A stretch of 5,951 nucleotides of DNA. It comes from Hyphomicrobium sp. (GTDB lineage Bacteria; Pseudomonadota; Alphaproteobacteria; Rhizobiales; Hyphomicrobiaceae). The translations under genes were made by a program, and so were the position numbers. Below are positions 5,801-5,951 of the stretch, piece by piece (the stretch's first letter is position 1; each line of letters starts with the position of its first letter). The stretch is from NCBI GenBank assembly GCA_030609245.1, contig JAUWCP010000155.1, positions 1 to 5,951 on the forward strand, written 5' to 3'. The notes under the pieces are model-generated. The model saw only the letters and a list, made by a program, of their open reading frames with translations. It searched no databases and was not told the origin of the DNA.

Positions 5801-5951
5801 ATGGTGGGCGAGTCTCAAATGGATAACCTGCGGCACGTATACGGTAGCACGACTCATCCGGAGCGGCCGGAGGAACCGGAGTTGCGTCATCTGCTCGACG
5901 CCGTTAACGACGCGAGCTCTTCGGCCCGCCAGACCTGGATCTTTTTTCTTG
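5801..5951 (+). CDS. N-terminus of a probable membrane protein, pentapeptide-repeat type, cut by the window end
   Basis: An open frame runs from ATG 5801 to the window end (50 complete codons) with no stop; the nearest upstream in-frame stop is TAA at 5750. A second ATG at 5819 (residue 7) is an equal candidate start, with a weak GGGCGAG before it; neither has a strong ribosome binding site. After a charged, proline-rich lead (THPERPEEPELRH) comes LLDAVNDASSSARQTWIFFL. That block, V-N-D-A-S...A-R-x-x-W-x-x-F-L, is what I recall at the entry to the first membrane helix of large rhizobial membrane proteins that often continue with pentapeptide repeats. The part that would carry the repeats is outside the window, so the family name rests on memory of a short segment. 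No homolog neighbour supports a role. Confidence 0.55.
   Translation, partial: MVGESQMDNLRHVYGSTTHPERPEEPELRHLLDAVNDASSSARQTWIFFL

Overview
The window looks like chromosomal DNA from an alphaproteobacterium of the Rhizobiales, most likely Bradyrhizobium or a close relative. The evidence is the high GC content, the close family resemblance of the glycine cleavage proteins, and short palindromes of the form ATGTCCGCT...AGCGGACAT. When translated by accident, these palindromes give peptides such as MSAFGGKADM or MSALPPRADI, which I recall as frequent spurious hypothetical proteins in Bradyrhizobium annotations. The genus is an inference.

Left part (1-3892, + strand) is a compact gcvT-gcvH-gcvP operon. 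gcvT is cut by the window edge and only its C-terminal part is present. gcvH starts at a TTG codon behind a good ribosome binding site and has its lipoyl lysine. gcvP encodes a full single-chain P-protein with the PLP lysine. The three products, with a dihydrolipoamide dehydrogenase encoded elsewhere, make the glycine cleavage complex. It breaks glycine into CO2, ammonia and a one-carbon unit on tetrahydrofolate. Gaps of 25 and 12 bases suggest one transcript.

Middle part (3893-5226) starts with a pair of palindromes. The first is followed by six T residues and could end the gcv transcript. About 260 bases follow in which I see no gene. Then come two minus-strand genes: a small hypothetical protein (87 aa, restarted here at 4549) and a 195-aa DUF2062 membrane protein. 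They converge on gcvP.

Right part (5227-5951) is a mosaic of palindromes. It holds an inverted repeat in the DUF2062 leader, two GC-rich hairpins, a decayed copy of the 3' end of a DUF2062 gene, and a second pair of ATGTCCGCT palindromes with the same 17-base spacing as the first pair. The window closes inside a new plus-strand gene (from about 5801). Its visible N-terminus resembles the cytoplasmic lead-in and first membrane segment of rhizobial pentapeptide-repeat membrane proteins.

I found no convincing new multi-gene system. The points most worth following are the repeat-framed DUF2062 block with its broken paralog, and two changes in a normally invariant GcvP motif.
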